A stretch of 64,000 bases of DNA, from the NCBI GenBank assembly GCA_003988855.1, contig QYAI01000005.1, positions 744,001 through 808,000 on the forward strand. Reading direction: 5' to 3'. Under the pieces are notes generated by a model. The model worked only from the letters and a program-made list of their open reading frames with translations. It ran no database searches and had not been told where the DNA came from. Position numbers and translations under genes: made by a program. Source of the stretch: Arachnopeziza araneosa (Eukaryota > Ascomycota > Leotiomycetes > Helotiales > Arachnopezizaceae). Shown here piece by piece: positions 47,976 through 58,201 of the stretch; position 1 is the first letter of the stretch; every line of letters starts with the position of its first letter.

Positions 47976-48609
47976 CTACTCTAGTTCGTAACCGGCCCGG
48001 AAGAAGTCCAAGTGGTACTCCCACAACTGGTTCTTCTGCTGCCTACCCCGAGCAGCGTCTGGGTTGGCCACAGCCGTGGCCCATGCGACGGAGGAGAAGA
48101 GGTTGTCAGGGCGATCGCGGTGGCACCGCGCAGCCCTCACATTCTTCCAATTAGTAAGATTACCCCTACGTGATTGTCAATTAGTATTTCGAACAATGAA
48201 TTCAAGAAATCGGACGAAAACTGACCGAGTAGAGGGAACATGACCGGGCTGACCGGCGCGACCAACCATCTGGCCCTTCTCCCTACTGCAGAACTAGTCA
48301 GCTAATGTCGATGGTAGATTAAGCAGCAGGAGTTGTAAAACAAGTGGTAGAATTTGTGAAATTGTGGATATCGAGAAGAAAGCAAACATGGCATTTAATC
48401 TTGAAAGCGCTTTGTGTGGGATTGTGAACTGTGTGTTAGAGTGTAATTGCCGAAGAGAGGAATCTATAAAACATACCCAGCATTGTACGCAACATGTACA
48501 AGATTAACAACGCTAAGAAGATTCAAGAATTAGTATTTGATTGTCGATTCGACAAATGCACGTACTGGTGGCGGGGAATGCCGACAACATCAACAAGTAA
48601 AGTATCCAT
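47976..48609 (-). CDS. Small uncharacterised protein from four short exons
   Basis: Exons 48609-48566, 48512-48477, 48285-48226 and 48165-47976 give 109 residues. None of the small exons stands out as an ORF; the gene appears only after splicing. The product starts MDTLLVDVVGIPRHHVVNL and its last exon (NWKNVRAARCHRDRPDNLFS to a QLWEYHLDFFRAGYELE end) has GC-rich, clearly non-random codons against an AT-rich background. Introns 1 and 3 carry TACTAAT branch sites just upstream of their AG. Intron 2 (191 nt) could hide another exon. Function is unknown: no signal peptide or membrane helix; small, basic, with a Trp/Arg-rich end. The start could lie further upstream in the repeated leader. Confidence 0.55.
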
Positions 48610-48617
48610 CTTTTCAG

Positions 48618-48947
48618 CTAATTGTCAGTTGAATGTTTGTCGTTAGAATCGACAATGGCTTACAGTGCTGGAAGAAGGAAAGTCGGTAGTACGTGTCGAC
48701 TTCTTCTCAGATATAACATTAGCTTATTGTCCGTCGCTCTAATTGACAATAGCTTACAAAAAGTGCGAGAAGAGAGTTGCTAGTGTAGTAGAATCGTCTT
48801 TCCAATGCCCGAGTTAGCTGAATGTCGAGCTTTCTAATCGAGAATAGCTTACGAAAGTGCGGAGAGAGAGTCGTTGATGCTTGAGGTGCGTCTTTTTCAA
48901 TTTCCGAGTTAGTTCAAAGTCGATAACGAAGCTAGACAATAACCTAC
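48618..48947 (-). repeat. Four tandem ~95-bp units in the leader of the 109-residue gene, each intron-like
   Basis: On the minus strand, units begin at 48947, 48852, 48757 and 48663 (spacing 95, 95, 94). Each opens with GTAAGC or GTAGGT, continues A-TTGTC-type sequence, then an AG followed by CTAA/CTGA, and in units 1-3 ends in a shared block near CTCTCT-CGCACTTT. Units 3 and 4 contain short inverted repeats (ATTGTC/GACAAT; TTGTCG/CGACAA). The last unit looks like a complete 46-nt intron (GTAAGCC, TTCTAACG branch, ACAATTAG) ending eight bases before the ATG. Units are diverged, so the array is not recent. Confidence 0.7.
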
Positions 48948-50827
48948 AGGTCTGTGATTAGAAGAAGAACTTAGTATCGATCGAGAATCTATACAGCCAT
49001 TAGTATCTACATTGTCGACATCGGGAATCGAGAATATGCTAAGGGTAGGGATGCTGTAGATTACCTTTGGACGCTTAAAGAAGAAGGTGAAAAGTTCGGA
49101 CGGTTAGATCTGAGATATAGGCTAGGTTTCTGCCTCGAGGTAGTTTCAGGCACTCGATTTATCGGCAGCAGTCGCGGTTTTCACTGATCCAGGCTTAGTA
49201 TTGTCATTTACAAATTAACTGCCTCCAGACGTAGCTCTTTGTACCTAGAGTTGTACCCAAACTAGTCGAAACATCTCTAGATGCAAGCATCCTAATCGTA
49301 CAAGCTGTCAATCCCTTCTATTATACACTTTCTGCAAATTGTGTTAAGAATTTCTTGAGTGTACACGCTCGGCTATTAAGCGAGGTAAAAGGGGCTTCCC
49401 TTTGAACTCCCAGAAATCCGTGCTTGACTGCATTTAAATCGAACTAGTAGGAGTTATCACGACTAGATTATTACAGGAGTTACTTATCTCTGGTTCGAAA
49501 GATTAAATCAACACGGTTTATCATCTAAGCAAGACAGAGCTAAGCTTTGAATAAACCTAGATCTCTCTCTCTCTCTCTCTGGTCATAGATAGCTCCTGTT
49601 CCCTAAGACAATCCTCTATTATCAATCAAAGAGACCTCTTTTCTAGCCATGATGCCTCAGTTCACAAGATCGACATAAAAACTTGACTATCACAACACAA
49701 ACACGTCATAAATCCAGTCAAGCTAGCGATGATACATTCACCATACACAAGAAAGCGGCATCACAGTAATCATCAAGAACCTATCCTCTCCCCCCTACAA
49801 AACCCGGCCTTACTAAAAAAAAAAACCCTCATTACAACAAGTACAGCAGAAACCTCCCCTCTTTGTCTAACGATTACAGGTAAACCATCTAGTTCTGAAT
49901 ACATGAACTGACCGCATCTGAACAAGAAAAATAGTCACCTACATAACTTTAGCAAAGAACAGGAAATGCGATTATTCTAGATTGGGAGAAGGATGCTTGG
50001 TTGCAAGTTGAACGATCTTTGTAGGTTCTGATGTAGATGACGAGTATCTATGGAATGTCATATCAGGATGATTGTTTTACCTACATGTCTCTTCTTGTAA
50101 ACAATCTGTCTCGCAACAGCAGATGCTTGACATGCTTGACATCATCAAGAGAGAGCATAGTATTTGTACCTCGAATAGGAACGACTAGCAGCTCAGATTG
50201 TTAAATATAGAAAGCCACTCTATCTATAAATGTTCCAACTCAGAGAGAGAGAAGGGAAGAGAGGTATTGCTTCTTCATTTTATCTATCGACAATGCAAAG
50301 CGTATTTCATACTAGTGATACATAATTATTTGATAAACAATGATGGTAGAAGGGTAGTTGAATTGTCAATAACCAATACCGACAACCAGTTTTTCCAGAG
50401 GATCCTATCCAATGTAGTCCTTGCCCTGCGACAACGTCCCCACCCAGAGAGAAGCACATGAGATCCCCTCTCGCGATAATAGAGCCCGCCGCCGCTCCCT
50501 GATTAATCGAAGGACAATAGACCTATCTCGAAACAGCGTGTTTGCATCAGGAATGCAAACGTGTCGATTCCACTACCCCAACCTTCCTATTGTCGGTGCG
50601 TGAAGAATAGCACAAATTAGTAAAATCGTGTCCTAGTGTCTCGGCGAGGATTGGTCTATATAAACCCAGCTTGCGTCTGCTCTAGAGTTCTTTCTTCAGC
50701 AGCTTCCTACAGGAGTAAGTTAGACAAGATAGATCTGGATCTACATTCTCCTTTCGACTTTCACAGCTAACTTCTTCTAATAGGATCTTAAATCTCCTCT
50801 TCCACTTCCAAATCACCAACCAAACTT
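48948..50827. other. Intergenic with leader-like introns and a CT microsatellite
   Basis: On the minus strand near 49065-48990 another intron-like segment (GTAATC ... GATACTAATGGCTGTATAG) lies upstream of the repeat array and probably belongs to the same leader. A (CT)n run lies at about 49562-49580. Otherwise I see no gene. Confidence 0.45.
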
Positions 50828-50900
50828 CTGTCAGTACTCTCCGATTCTGATTGTCGTTCTTTGTTTTCAACAACTAACTGATATTTTTGCTCATTTATAG
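50828..50900 (+). other. Probable 5' UTR intron
   Basis: GTACTC donor, AACTAACTGA branch-like sequence and TTTATAG acceptor lie just upstream of the ATG at 50912. The intron removes most of the immediate leader. Donor choice is uncertain. Confidence 0.4.
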
Positions 50901-50911
50901 TCAAACTTACA

Positions 50912-51727
50912 ATGGCTGCCCTCCCACCTGCTGTTCTGGCGTAAGTGTCCAAGTTCTTTTTGCTCGTTTAATGTCTAACACAAATTTAGAGCTTTCAACA
51001 CTTGGTATGGCCAAGAATGCTTTGCCCGCGGGTAGGTACACTAAATCCTGAACCCTGAATCTCGGTCTCTTTAATCCGCTTTCTACAATCAATAACTAAC
51101 ACCTCTCTCCTTAGGCAACGATCTGGCAGAGACAAGTTTGTAGTTTTTACTACAAACTCCACCCGGTAAGTTTCCCAAACCTTTCATTGTCTAGAAAGAT
51201 GCTAAACATTGGCAGTACCCCTCTCCAGGCGTACAAGGCCACCCTGAACCAGCGGCTCCACCGCGACAAGTTGCTGTGCCCGGTGTACCGCGGTGCTGGC
51301 GGGGCTGTCCCTCCCCGAGGATACTCTGCGGTGGCTGCGTTCCCGGGTCTGCCTGCGGGAATGTTGGATGATCTTGTGGCACGCCACAAGATCGAGTTCT
51401 CTCGTGGCTACGCCACTACCCAGTAAGCTGCACTCCCTATACTCGTTGAGTCTTCATTATTCGGAGCGACGTTAACCGCTATGAATCAGCCCTCTCCCTG
51501 GCTTCGCGGCCATTCCTGCCGCCAACTTCGTCTGGGCCGTCGTGCCACCAGCACCAATCCTCCCTGCCCTTCCTCCCCCACCAGCACCAGTCGTCGCTGC
51601 TCCTCTTCCTGCGCCCCTCCCAGCTGCTGTTACAGCACCAAATGTCGCCGCGCCCGCGCCTGCTCCTGCTGCTGGACCTGCAGATAACGACGACGACGAT
51701 GAAGAAGAAGAAGAAGAGAATGAGTAG
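50912..51727 (+). CDS. Uncharacterised five-exon protein with Pro/Ala-rich acidic tail
   Basis: Assembled by hand: the start exon MAALPPAVLA, then AFNTWYGQECFARG, then QRSGRDKFVVFTTNSTR, then a 191-nt exon (TPLQAYKATLNQRLHRDKLL ... EFSRGYATT), then the last exon (PLPGFAAIPAANFVWAVVPP ... ). All phases agree, and three introns show CTAAC or similar branch sites with TTAG or GGCAG acceptors. The product is ~220 residues: a basic globular half, a Pro/Ala repeat region (~145-190) and a C-terminal run of Asp and Glu to the stop at 51725-51727. The acidic tail suggests a nucleic-acid or basic-protein partner (inference). No known family recognised. Exons are GC-rich in an AT-rich flank. Confidence 0.6.
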
Positions 51728-51890
51728 ACGGAGGGTGGATGGGTGGGTGGGTGGATAGATGGATGATGGAAGGATTACCGGTGGCCCTTGCGCCCGCTCC
51801 TGCGCTGTTCGATTCTAGACAATGAAGTCTCTCTCCAATTCTTCATCTTTTGTGACAATGCATCTGATATCCTGTGACAATGATATCCGG
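51728..51890. other. 3' flank with short GGGTGGAT-type repeats
   Basis: Just after the stop there are a few GGTGGGTGGATGGAT-like repeats. Then ordinary sequence leads to the minisatellite. Confidence 0.5.
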
Positions 51891-52172
51891 GTGAAATGGC
51901 NAAAGGAGAGTGAAATGGCAAAAGGAGAGTGAAATGGCAAAAGGAGAGTGAAATGGCAAAAGGAGAGTGAAATGGCAAAAGGAGAGTGAAATGGCTGAAA
52001 TGGCGAAAAGGGACTGAAATGGCGAAAAGAGATTGCAATGGCAAAAGGAGACTGCAATGGCGAAAAGAGACTGCAATGGCGAAAAGATAGTGAAACAGCG
52101 ACAGAGAGTGAAATGGCGAAAACAGAGTGAAATGGCGAAAACAGAGTGAAATGGCGAAAACAGAGTGAAAGG
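51891..52172. repeat. Minisatellite, unit about 19 bp, with one unresolved base
   Basis: The unit GTGAAATGGCAAAAGGAGA is repeated almost exactly at the left, then drifts to GAAAAGGGACTGAAATGGC, GACTGCAATGGC and CGAAAACAGAGTGAAATGG forms. An N occurs at 51901. Long open frames on the minus strand across this block come from the repeat, not from a gene. Confidence 0.9.
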
Positions 52173-52248
52173 CAATCCAACAAGAAGAAAGAGAGAAGGA
52201 AAGAGAACATGCTAGTTGACCTTACAAGTCATTGCGACCACAGCTAAG

Positions 52249-52548
52249 AGCAAGCATTCCGCAAAGCCATTTTGGTTGTTGAAGCAGATCACAACCACAG
52301 GAAAGAACCCGAGAATCTGGATGAAGAGGAAAATGTTCTACAAACCAACAAGGAGTATAGAGAACAACTTGAAAGAAACCGTGATTACAACCTTTTGAGG
52401 TAAGGACAGCTTTGAAAACCCTACCTTGTTCCCTAAAAGTATAGATCATCTGCCAGGAAGACAGAGAGACAAAGGTTTTGTTTTATTCAGTGACCAGCAG
52501 CAGATGTCAACTGACGTTGAAACAAACATCGTCGGCGTCGCAGTCTGA
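52249..52548 (+). CDS. Possible coding fragment, charged helical protein
   Basis: A two-exon candidate (52249-52399, 52440-52548) reads EQAFRKAILVVEADHNHRKE, then an acidic/Gln-rich stretch to ERNRDYNLL, a GTAAGG donor, a 40-nt gap with a CCCTAAAAG acceptor, and an end VETNIVGVAV. Composition and donor look genuine, but no start codon can be placed: the upstream side runs into the minisatellite. The 40-nt intron is short for this genome. It may be a broken gene or chance. Confidence 0.25.
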
Positions 52549-55000
52549 AGATGTTCCACGCCGATCAAGCCTTCCCCTATGCAGCTCACGGACTGCGATG
52601 GACACCCGGCCTTACCATTTCCTTTCTTTTGTTTGTTATCATCTCCTCATAGATAATTCATCTCGAGTTTGAGACTACGAATGATAGATTGAGAGAGGTG
52701 GTAAGAGGTATGAAGACACCGGCAGATTGCTTGGATCTAAGGTGATTTGTTGGAAGTATGATCCCAAAGTATTCCAATTGATTAATTCGTAGCTGAGCAG
52801 ATCCAGCAACATCACGAGGAAGCACCAGATGATGTGATGAGAACCATTGTGGAAGCGACCAGGCAACTGTCCTGGGACCTTCAGAACTGACAAGAGCCTT
52901 GATTCCTTTCACCCAAAATTCCTATCCGTCTATAGGCTTGGCCCGTTGTCACACGATCCTCAAGTAAAACATCAATGCGTCCCACAGTATCTTCATGGGA
53001 CATGGAACTTGAAAGGAGCAACGTGGTAAGGCTTGTATAGGGTAGTCCGAAGAATGAGTTTGCTGAGGTTATGCATTGAATTCCGAAAGCGGCTAAGTAG
53101 GGCGGAAGAGGGCGTAGAACCTGTGACTAGAATTAGCTTTTGATGCATCACGAAGTGTCAAAGAGAGGAGGGCCGATATTTAGTCTCGGATATAGCGACA
53201 GTTGTTTAAAGGAAGGGTCGAGAGCCGAGATTTTGTTTCGAAGGAAGAGTGGTAAGCAAGGAACAAAGCCTTTCCGATTCCAGGCCCTTCTCAAGCCATG
53301 CTGTCGCTGCTAGCTGCCGAAAACAACCATCATCTGGCCTCTCTTTGCCACAAATAAATGCGAATGGCAACGATCGGCATCATCTTGCAGGAGGATGGAG
53401 ATGAATTGGTGCACCATGGGAGTCATGGGAGTCTTGACAGTCACGCATGCTTCGCTAAACTCCATCCGGTTTGCAGCAGGAGACTTGGAACGGAAATGAC
53501 AGCAAGGTGTGGCCATCATCGGCCCAGAAAACCTATCTATCTAGAACCTGCTATGGCATCTGCCCATCTGTATGGAAAACAGGCCAGAGTCTGGCCGGCT
53601 AGTCCCGAGGACCGAAGATTGATGCAGTCACTCAAGGGTTGACCATTGGACAATCAATGTGATCTGCGGGTTTGCTTGATAGGTACCTACTAGGTAGCTA
53701 TCATCCTTCCCTATTGATAATAATGTTAACCATGGAACTCCTGTGACAATCTGGTTGGGACATTATCCTTGGGTATGCTTTTCTTTGTTTCAAATCGTTA
53801 ATGCAAACTCCTGAGGAGGACTCAGTAAACTCTGGCCGCCATTCAACCTCGAGTATCAACTCCGGTCTAACCAACGAGAGGCTTTCCCGATTCAAATCAG
53901 CCTTATCTCCAATCAGATTCCCTGACGTATATCCCTGTGATGAGAGTCGTCAGAAGTCTCACCTTGCCAAGTTCCGCATTCATTCGCAAGTATCTCCCAG
54001 CTCTGTGACATGGCAGGCGGTGTAGATCGCTGCAGTGGTGCCGTTGTGTATCTTCACCGGGATGAAGCCTACTGGTTGAATGGCGTGCAGCAATCTCTGC
54101 ACACCCTAGTGCTGTGCCGAAGAGGTCTTCACAAGTTGCTCTTGATTCCACATACAGGAACCTATAATCGCCAAAAGTGCGGTTTTGATAGGCCGTAGAG
54201 AAGTGGTTGGCGGAGCATCCGCAAGAGTTGTGGACTCTGGTGTTTGGCGTGTTGTTGGTGTCCAAAGTAACCAGATGTCGGGATGCCCGTTTGAGATCTC
54301 CCATTCTAGGGTTGGAGTATTTGTGGATAGCTGAGCAAATCATTCAGCTCGGATCAAACCCGTGTGAAAGACAGAAAAGTAAACAGAGACATTGGGAGGT
54401 TGGCTGGTGATGGAATTCTTGAGTAACAATGGCGCTGGATATTGGAGCAGAGGTGTAGCACTTAACCTCTTGGAGGATAATTGAACGAATTTCTACAACT
54501 GTTGGAGCGCTAGTGTTTCTTGGTGGATCAATATTCTCCCATTGTTGATTTTCGCTTCTCGAGATGGCATTAATCATGTCAGTGACGGCTCTCCCTCGAA
54601 AATGACTTTCCGATTCGACCGGGGAACACGATTCCCGATCCCTATCCCAGCCTTCCAGCTTGGACATATGGCATTTCCTTTCTCAGCAGGAAGCCGACCA
54701 AGATTCCAATAGTTTGATGTCGAGGGAGTCTCTAAAATCATGTGTGTGCTAAGGCTTGGGGCTGAAGCGGTGCCGGTGTAACGGACCTATCAGCCGGCTC
54801 GAGCTGCATGTGTGGCTTAGGAAAGTGTGGCTCAACGCTACCGATTTCTCTGGTCGCAAATCCAATTGGGTTGCCAGGACAGCTTACGTAGTCGTGTTAA
54901 ACAGTCAATTACATTTCTACGTGGAAGAAATCGAGGCTGAGAAAATTTCACATTCTAAGGAGTTTTTAGTGCAGATTGAAACATACAATCAGCTGCTCTA

Positions 55001-55003
<3 letters not shown>
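52549..55003. other. Gene-poor interval
   Basis: Overlapping frames on both strands (53310-53642, 53801-54410) have no domain and contradict each other. No supported gene. Confidence 0.45.

Positions 55004-55031
<28 letters not shown>
55004..55031. repeat. (CT)n microsatellite
   Basis: About 14 CT dinucleotides in a row. Confidence 0.95.
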
Positions 55032-55034
<3 letters not shown>

Positions 55035-55405
55035 TGAAGATGTCTTAACTTGGACGGACCAGGAACAAGGACAAGACGTGCGCTTCTTCAACAGAGGGAA
55101 ATCTCCAAGGTTGAGGGCGAAACCGACATTTAAACCTCCCCACAATTTGTAGCGATGATAGCGGCGAGAATTCGCAGCAGTTTGAACGTCAACCGGCGAA
55201 ACGGGCTCTGGACAAGCGGTCATGACCGATCCAATCAAGTTCCCGTAGATTCCCCGTCAGCCTCGCTGCAAAGCATGGTAGCCAACATCCACAAAATAAA
55301 CTCAAAAACAAGGTTTGAGACAGACACGACGAAGCCATCTCTAATCTGGCTCAGGTAGATGGCAGGTTAAGCCTTACCCATCCCTTTTGAGACTGCCCGC
55401 CCTCG

Positions 55406-55407
<2 letters not shown>
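55032..55407. other. Intergenic
   Basis: Nothing recognisable between two microsatellites. Confidence 0.5.

Positions 55408-55445
<38 letters not shown>
55408..55445. repeat. (GA)n microsatellite
   Basis: About 19 GA dinucleotides, followed by two copies of an 11-bp GATGAGCTGAG word. Confidence 0.95.
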
Positions 55446-55448
<3 letters not shown>

Positions 55449-56577
55449 GCTGAGATGAGCTGAGCATCGAACCATTTGGACGGGAGACTGTGCGTGCCGG
55501 CAGGCGAGCAAGACCCTGCAGATTGGACCTAATATATGGGAAAAAGGTTCTTGTAAGAGTGTCCTGGAGCGTGCGAGACACGGAAAGTAGTGACGTATCG
55601 GAGATATCATCTCGAGCCGGGTTGACACTCCCATCCTGTCGCCGATGAGGGCAACTCGTTGCGACTTTGGTCCACTGGGTTTTCACCAAAGAGTTTCAGA
55701 GGATACGACCAGTCCAATGGTGGTTTCTGAGGAGCAGAGCCTTGAGCGCCGCGCTGAAGAGCGGCTGCCGCGGAACAGCTGGGCCGTAATTGTGCAGTAA
55801 AGGATATCAGAGTAGTTTTTTTTATTCGCTGTTGGTTATTTCTGAGAGGATGTTTTCTACGAAGATTTGTTGTCGTCATTTCTGTTCGAGATCGAACCAT
55901 TTTGGAAATGAAAAGAAAGGATTTGCTGACAAGCAAAGACTAATGAAGAAGTTCCTGGCTGGATTGACGTTCTCCTGGGGTCCAGACTACGCCACAGACC
56001 AACCGAGCGCGAAAAGTGACGAGTGCCGCAGGGAAAGAGGCTGAGTCCAACAGCTGCTCCAGGATACTGGATGATGACGATGGATGCCAAGCATAGGATG
56101 AAAGTGCCAGCGCCAGCTGAGCTTGTTGGTCGGTTCATCGCGAGGGAGGGTCAAGCCTGAGATGGCTTGCTGGAAACGGGAGGATGCAGCTAATCTTGCA
56201 GCAAGCTCTGGTGCCGGTAGAGATGGAAGAGCTGCAACGGCAGCCGAGCACCACGAGCGCGCCCAGAAGTTGACGTCGACACGAGGTACCGACCGAAGCA
56301 TCAACGACCTAAACGGGCCACGTTTCCACGTGGGAATTGCATCTGAATCAGCGGCCAGTCCGCGTAGCTCCCATGTGCATGGTAACACGGCGTGAGCTCT
56401 CACTCCCGTGAGACAGGCAGTGGTCAGCCCAGCTGAAGGGCTCTGGAAGGCTTTTAGAATCTGGACAGAGTTTCGGAATGCGCCACGCAGCCACGCAGCC
56501 ACACTGCACCCGGTTAGGAATGTGACCTTGCGTTTCACCGAGCCACGGGCCCTGGATTCTTCCTCGTCTTCTTCTTC

Positions 56578-56653
56578 TTTTTTTTATTTTTTTATTTTTT
56601 TTTTTATTTTTTATTTTTTATTTTTTTATTTTTTTTTTATTTTATTTTTTTTT
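56578..56653. repeat. T-rich tract with spaced A residues
   Basis: About 75 bases of T interrupted by single A at intervals of 4-11. Resembles an eroded poly(A/T) tract. Confidence 0.9.
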
Positions 56654-56903
56654 GGATGCGCATGGGACCGATGAAGCTGGTCGGGACGTGATGCTGCTCT
56701 GCGAGGGAGGCCATGCCTTTGACCCGGGATGCTTTCTGCGTCGTCGTCGCGTTGGGCCCGATAGCCGGGAGAGATCCAACCCCATGGATTGGGCGTGTGG
56801 CTGGCGAACGGATCTCCCCTGCCACAGCGCCATGCTGGTGATGGGATGATGGAGATGAACTGATTTTTCAGCTTGGTGGCTCTCGAGGCGTGCGGCGGCG
56901 CAT

Positions 56904-56905
56904 TG

Positions 56906-56940
<35 letters not shown>

Positions 56941-56945
56941 GCTGT
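56904..56945. repeat. CTG trinucleotide repeat
   Basis: About a dozen CTG/CTT/CCG-type triplets in one phase, with CTG dominating. Confidence 0.9.
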
Positions 56946-57600
56946 CGTGTGGGAGCAGATGCATGAAGGGGGATCAGGGCAAGAAGATGCAATGGAATTC
57001 AATCAGAGCGGATGGATGAGTCAGCACCCTCGGATCCACGACCGCTGCTATCGGAAACAGGAAACGACGACCTTTACGGCCATTGCAGCCATTGCAGCCA
57101 TTGCGGCCATTCGGCCTAGCCCCATCTGGCAAGCCCATAAAGCCCGAAGCGGATAAAGCTAGCGCCGATCTTGCGATGCCGCTAGACTCTCTCCAGATCG
57201 CTAGGTCCCCCCCGGCTCGATACTGCCATCAACGTGAGCTTCTGGCGATCACCGCAACCGCAACGTCCACCTCGAGAGCAGGCCCCATCTTCAGTTCCCG
57301 ACAAACCGCAGCCATGGCGGATCGGGAGCGCCATCATTGGACCCATACCCGCGGCCGCCGTGCGAGAGCGGCATTTGATTCGCGAATAGGCGCCGTCAAA
57401 GCCAGGGGGGGGGGCCAAAAAATGTAAGAAATTGAACGGTAATCAGACGAAAGAGCTGCGTCTCCCCAATGACTTCTCCCCATCGTCTCCTTTAGGTTAG
57501 AGGGAGCCTCGTCAGGGTCTCTCGCTGCAAATTCAATCATGGCAACTCCGATGGGGATGGATGCCAGGTACCTGCAGGTGCTCTCAACCCTCGCCGCTAC

Positions 57601-57636
57601 CACCATCACCACCACCACCACCACCACCACCACCAC
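57601..57636. repeat. CAC trinucleotide repeat
   Basis: Twelve near-perfect CAC triplets (one is CAT) in the CT/CA-rich stretch before CRY-DASH. Confidence 0.9.
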
Positions 57637-58201
57637 TTCCGCCTCCCTCTCATCGATCCTCTTCAAAGTGGACTTTACTAGCCGCTGTAAAATACAAATC
57701 ATTCCTCTAGTCCTCGTAGTCCTTTTCCTTCCTTTTTCTTTTTCCCACCTCATCTCTCTTCCTGCTCCCTCGCCTCACTTCTCTCCTTCGGATTCAACAT
57801 CCTGTTCCGACGCGGATCCCGCCAACCTGCACCCTCCTGCACCTTCTCCTAGACTTGATATCGGCCCCAAACGCCTTTGTGTTACCAGCACAGTCAATAC
57901 AGGCCCAGTGTTGCCATCTGCAGGTCGATCGTGCCCCTCTTTTAGGTCACAAGAGGAACACCGAGCTGCTGTCTCCCGTCAGCAGAGCTTGTCGATGAGG
58001 ACAGCTCCTACTTGACCAAGCACCCTCCTCATAAACTCGACCCCCATCCGCGGCCTTCGCGCTGGATGACGCCTATTAGAGACACAACACCCCCCCCTCC
58101 TCCCCTAGATGCAACGTACCACACGACACACTTCCACCGTATTTTTCATTGCAACCAGAACCCGACTGATCGTCTCTCCACGCCGAATACACACTGCTAA
58201 G

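Larger units (their letters stand above)
55446..58201. other. GC-rich, microsatellite-laden region upstream of CRY-DASH
   Basis: Long frames on both strands (e.g. 55987-56538 minus, 57539-58015 plus) are expected in GC-rich DNA and show no domain. Visible simple repeats are a T-rich tract, a CTG run and a CAC run, listed separately. From about 57590 to 58100 the plus strand is CT/CA-rich, like a long leader. Confidence 0.5.

Noticed and set aside
51775..52210. Long overlapping minus-strand frames rich in Phe, Ser and His
   Set aside because: They are translations of the 19-bp minisatellite and contain an unknown residue from the N.
53801..54410. Overlapping frames on both strands near 54 kb
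   Set aside because: Neither strand shows a domain, consistent splice signals or codon bias.
55987..56538. 183-codon minus-strand frame
   Set aside because: Lies in GC-rich DNA with competing frames on both strands, without a domain or splice context.
57539..58015. 158-codon plus frame with a Thr run upstream of CRY-DASH
   Set aside because: Composition comes from the CAC microsatellite and the CT-rich leader; the rest has no domain.
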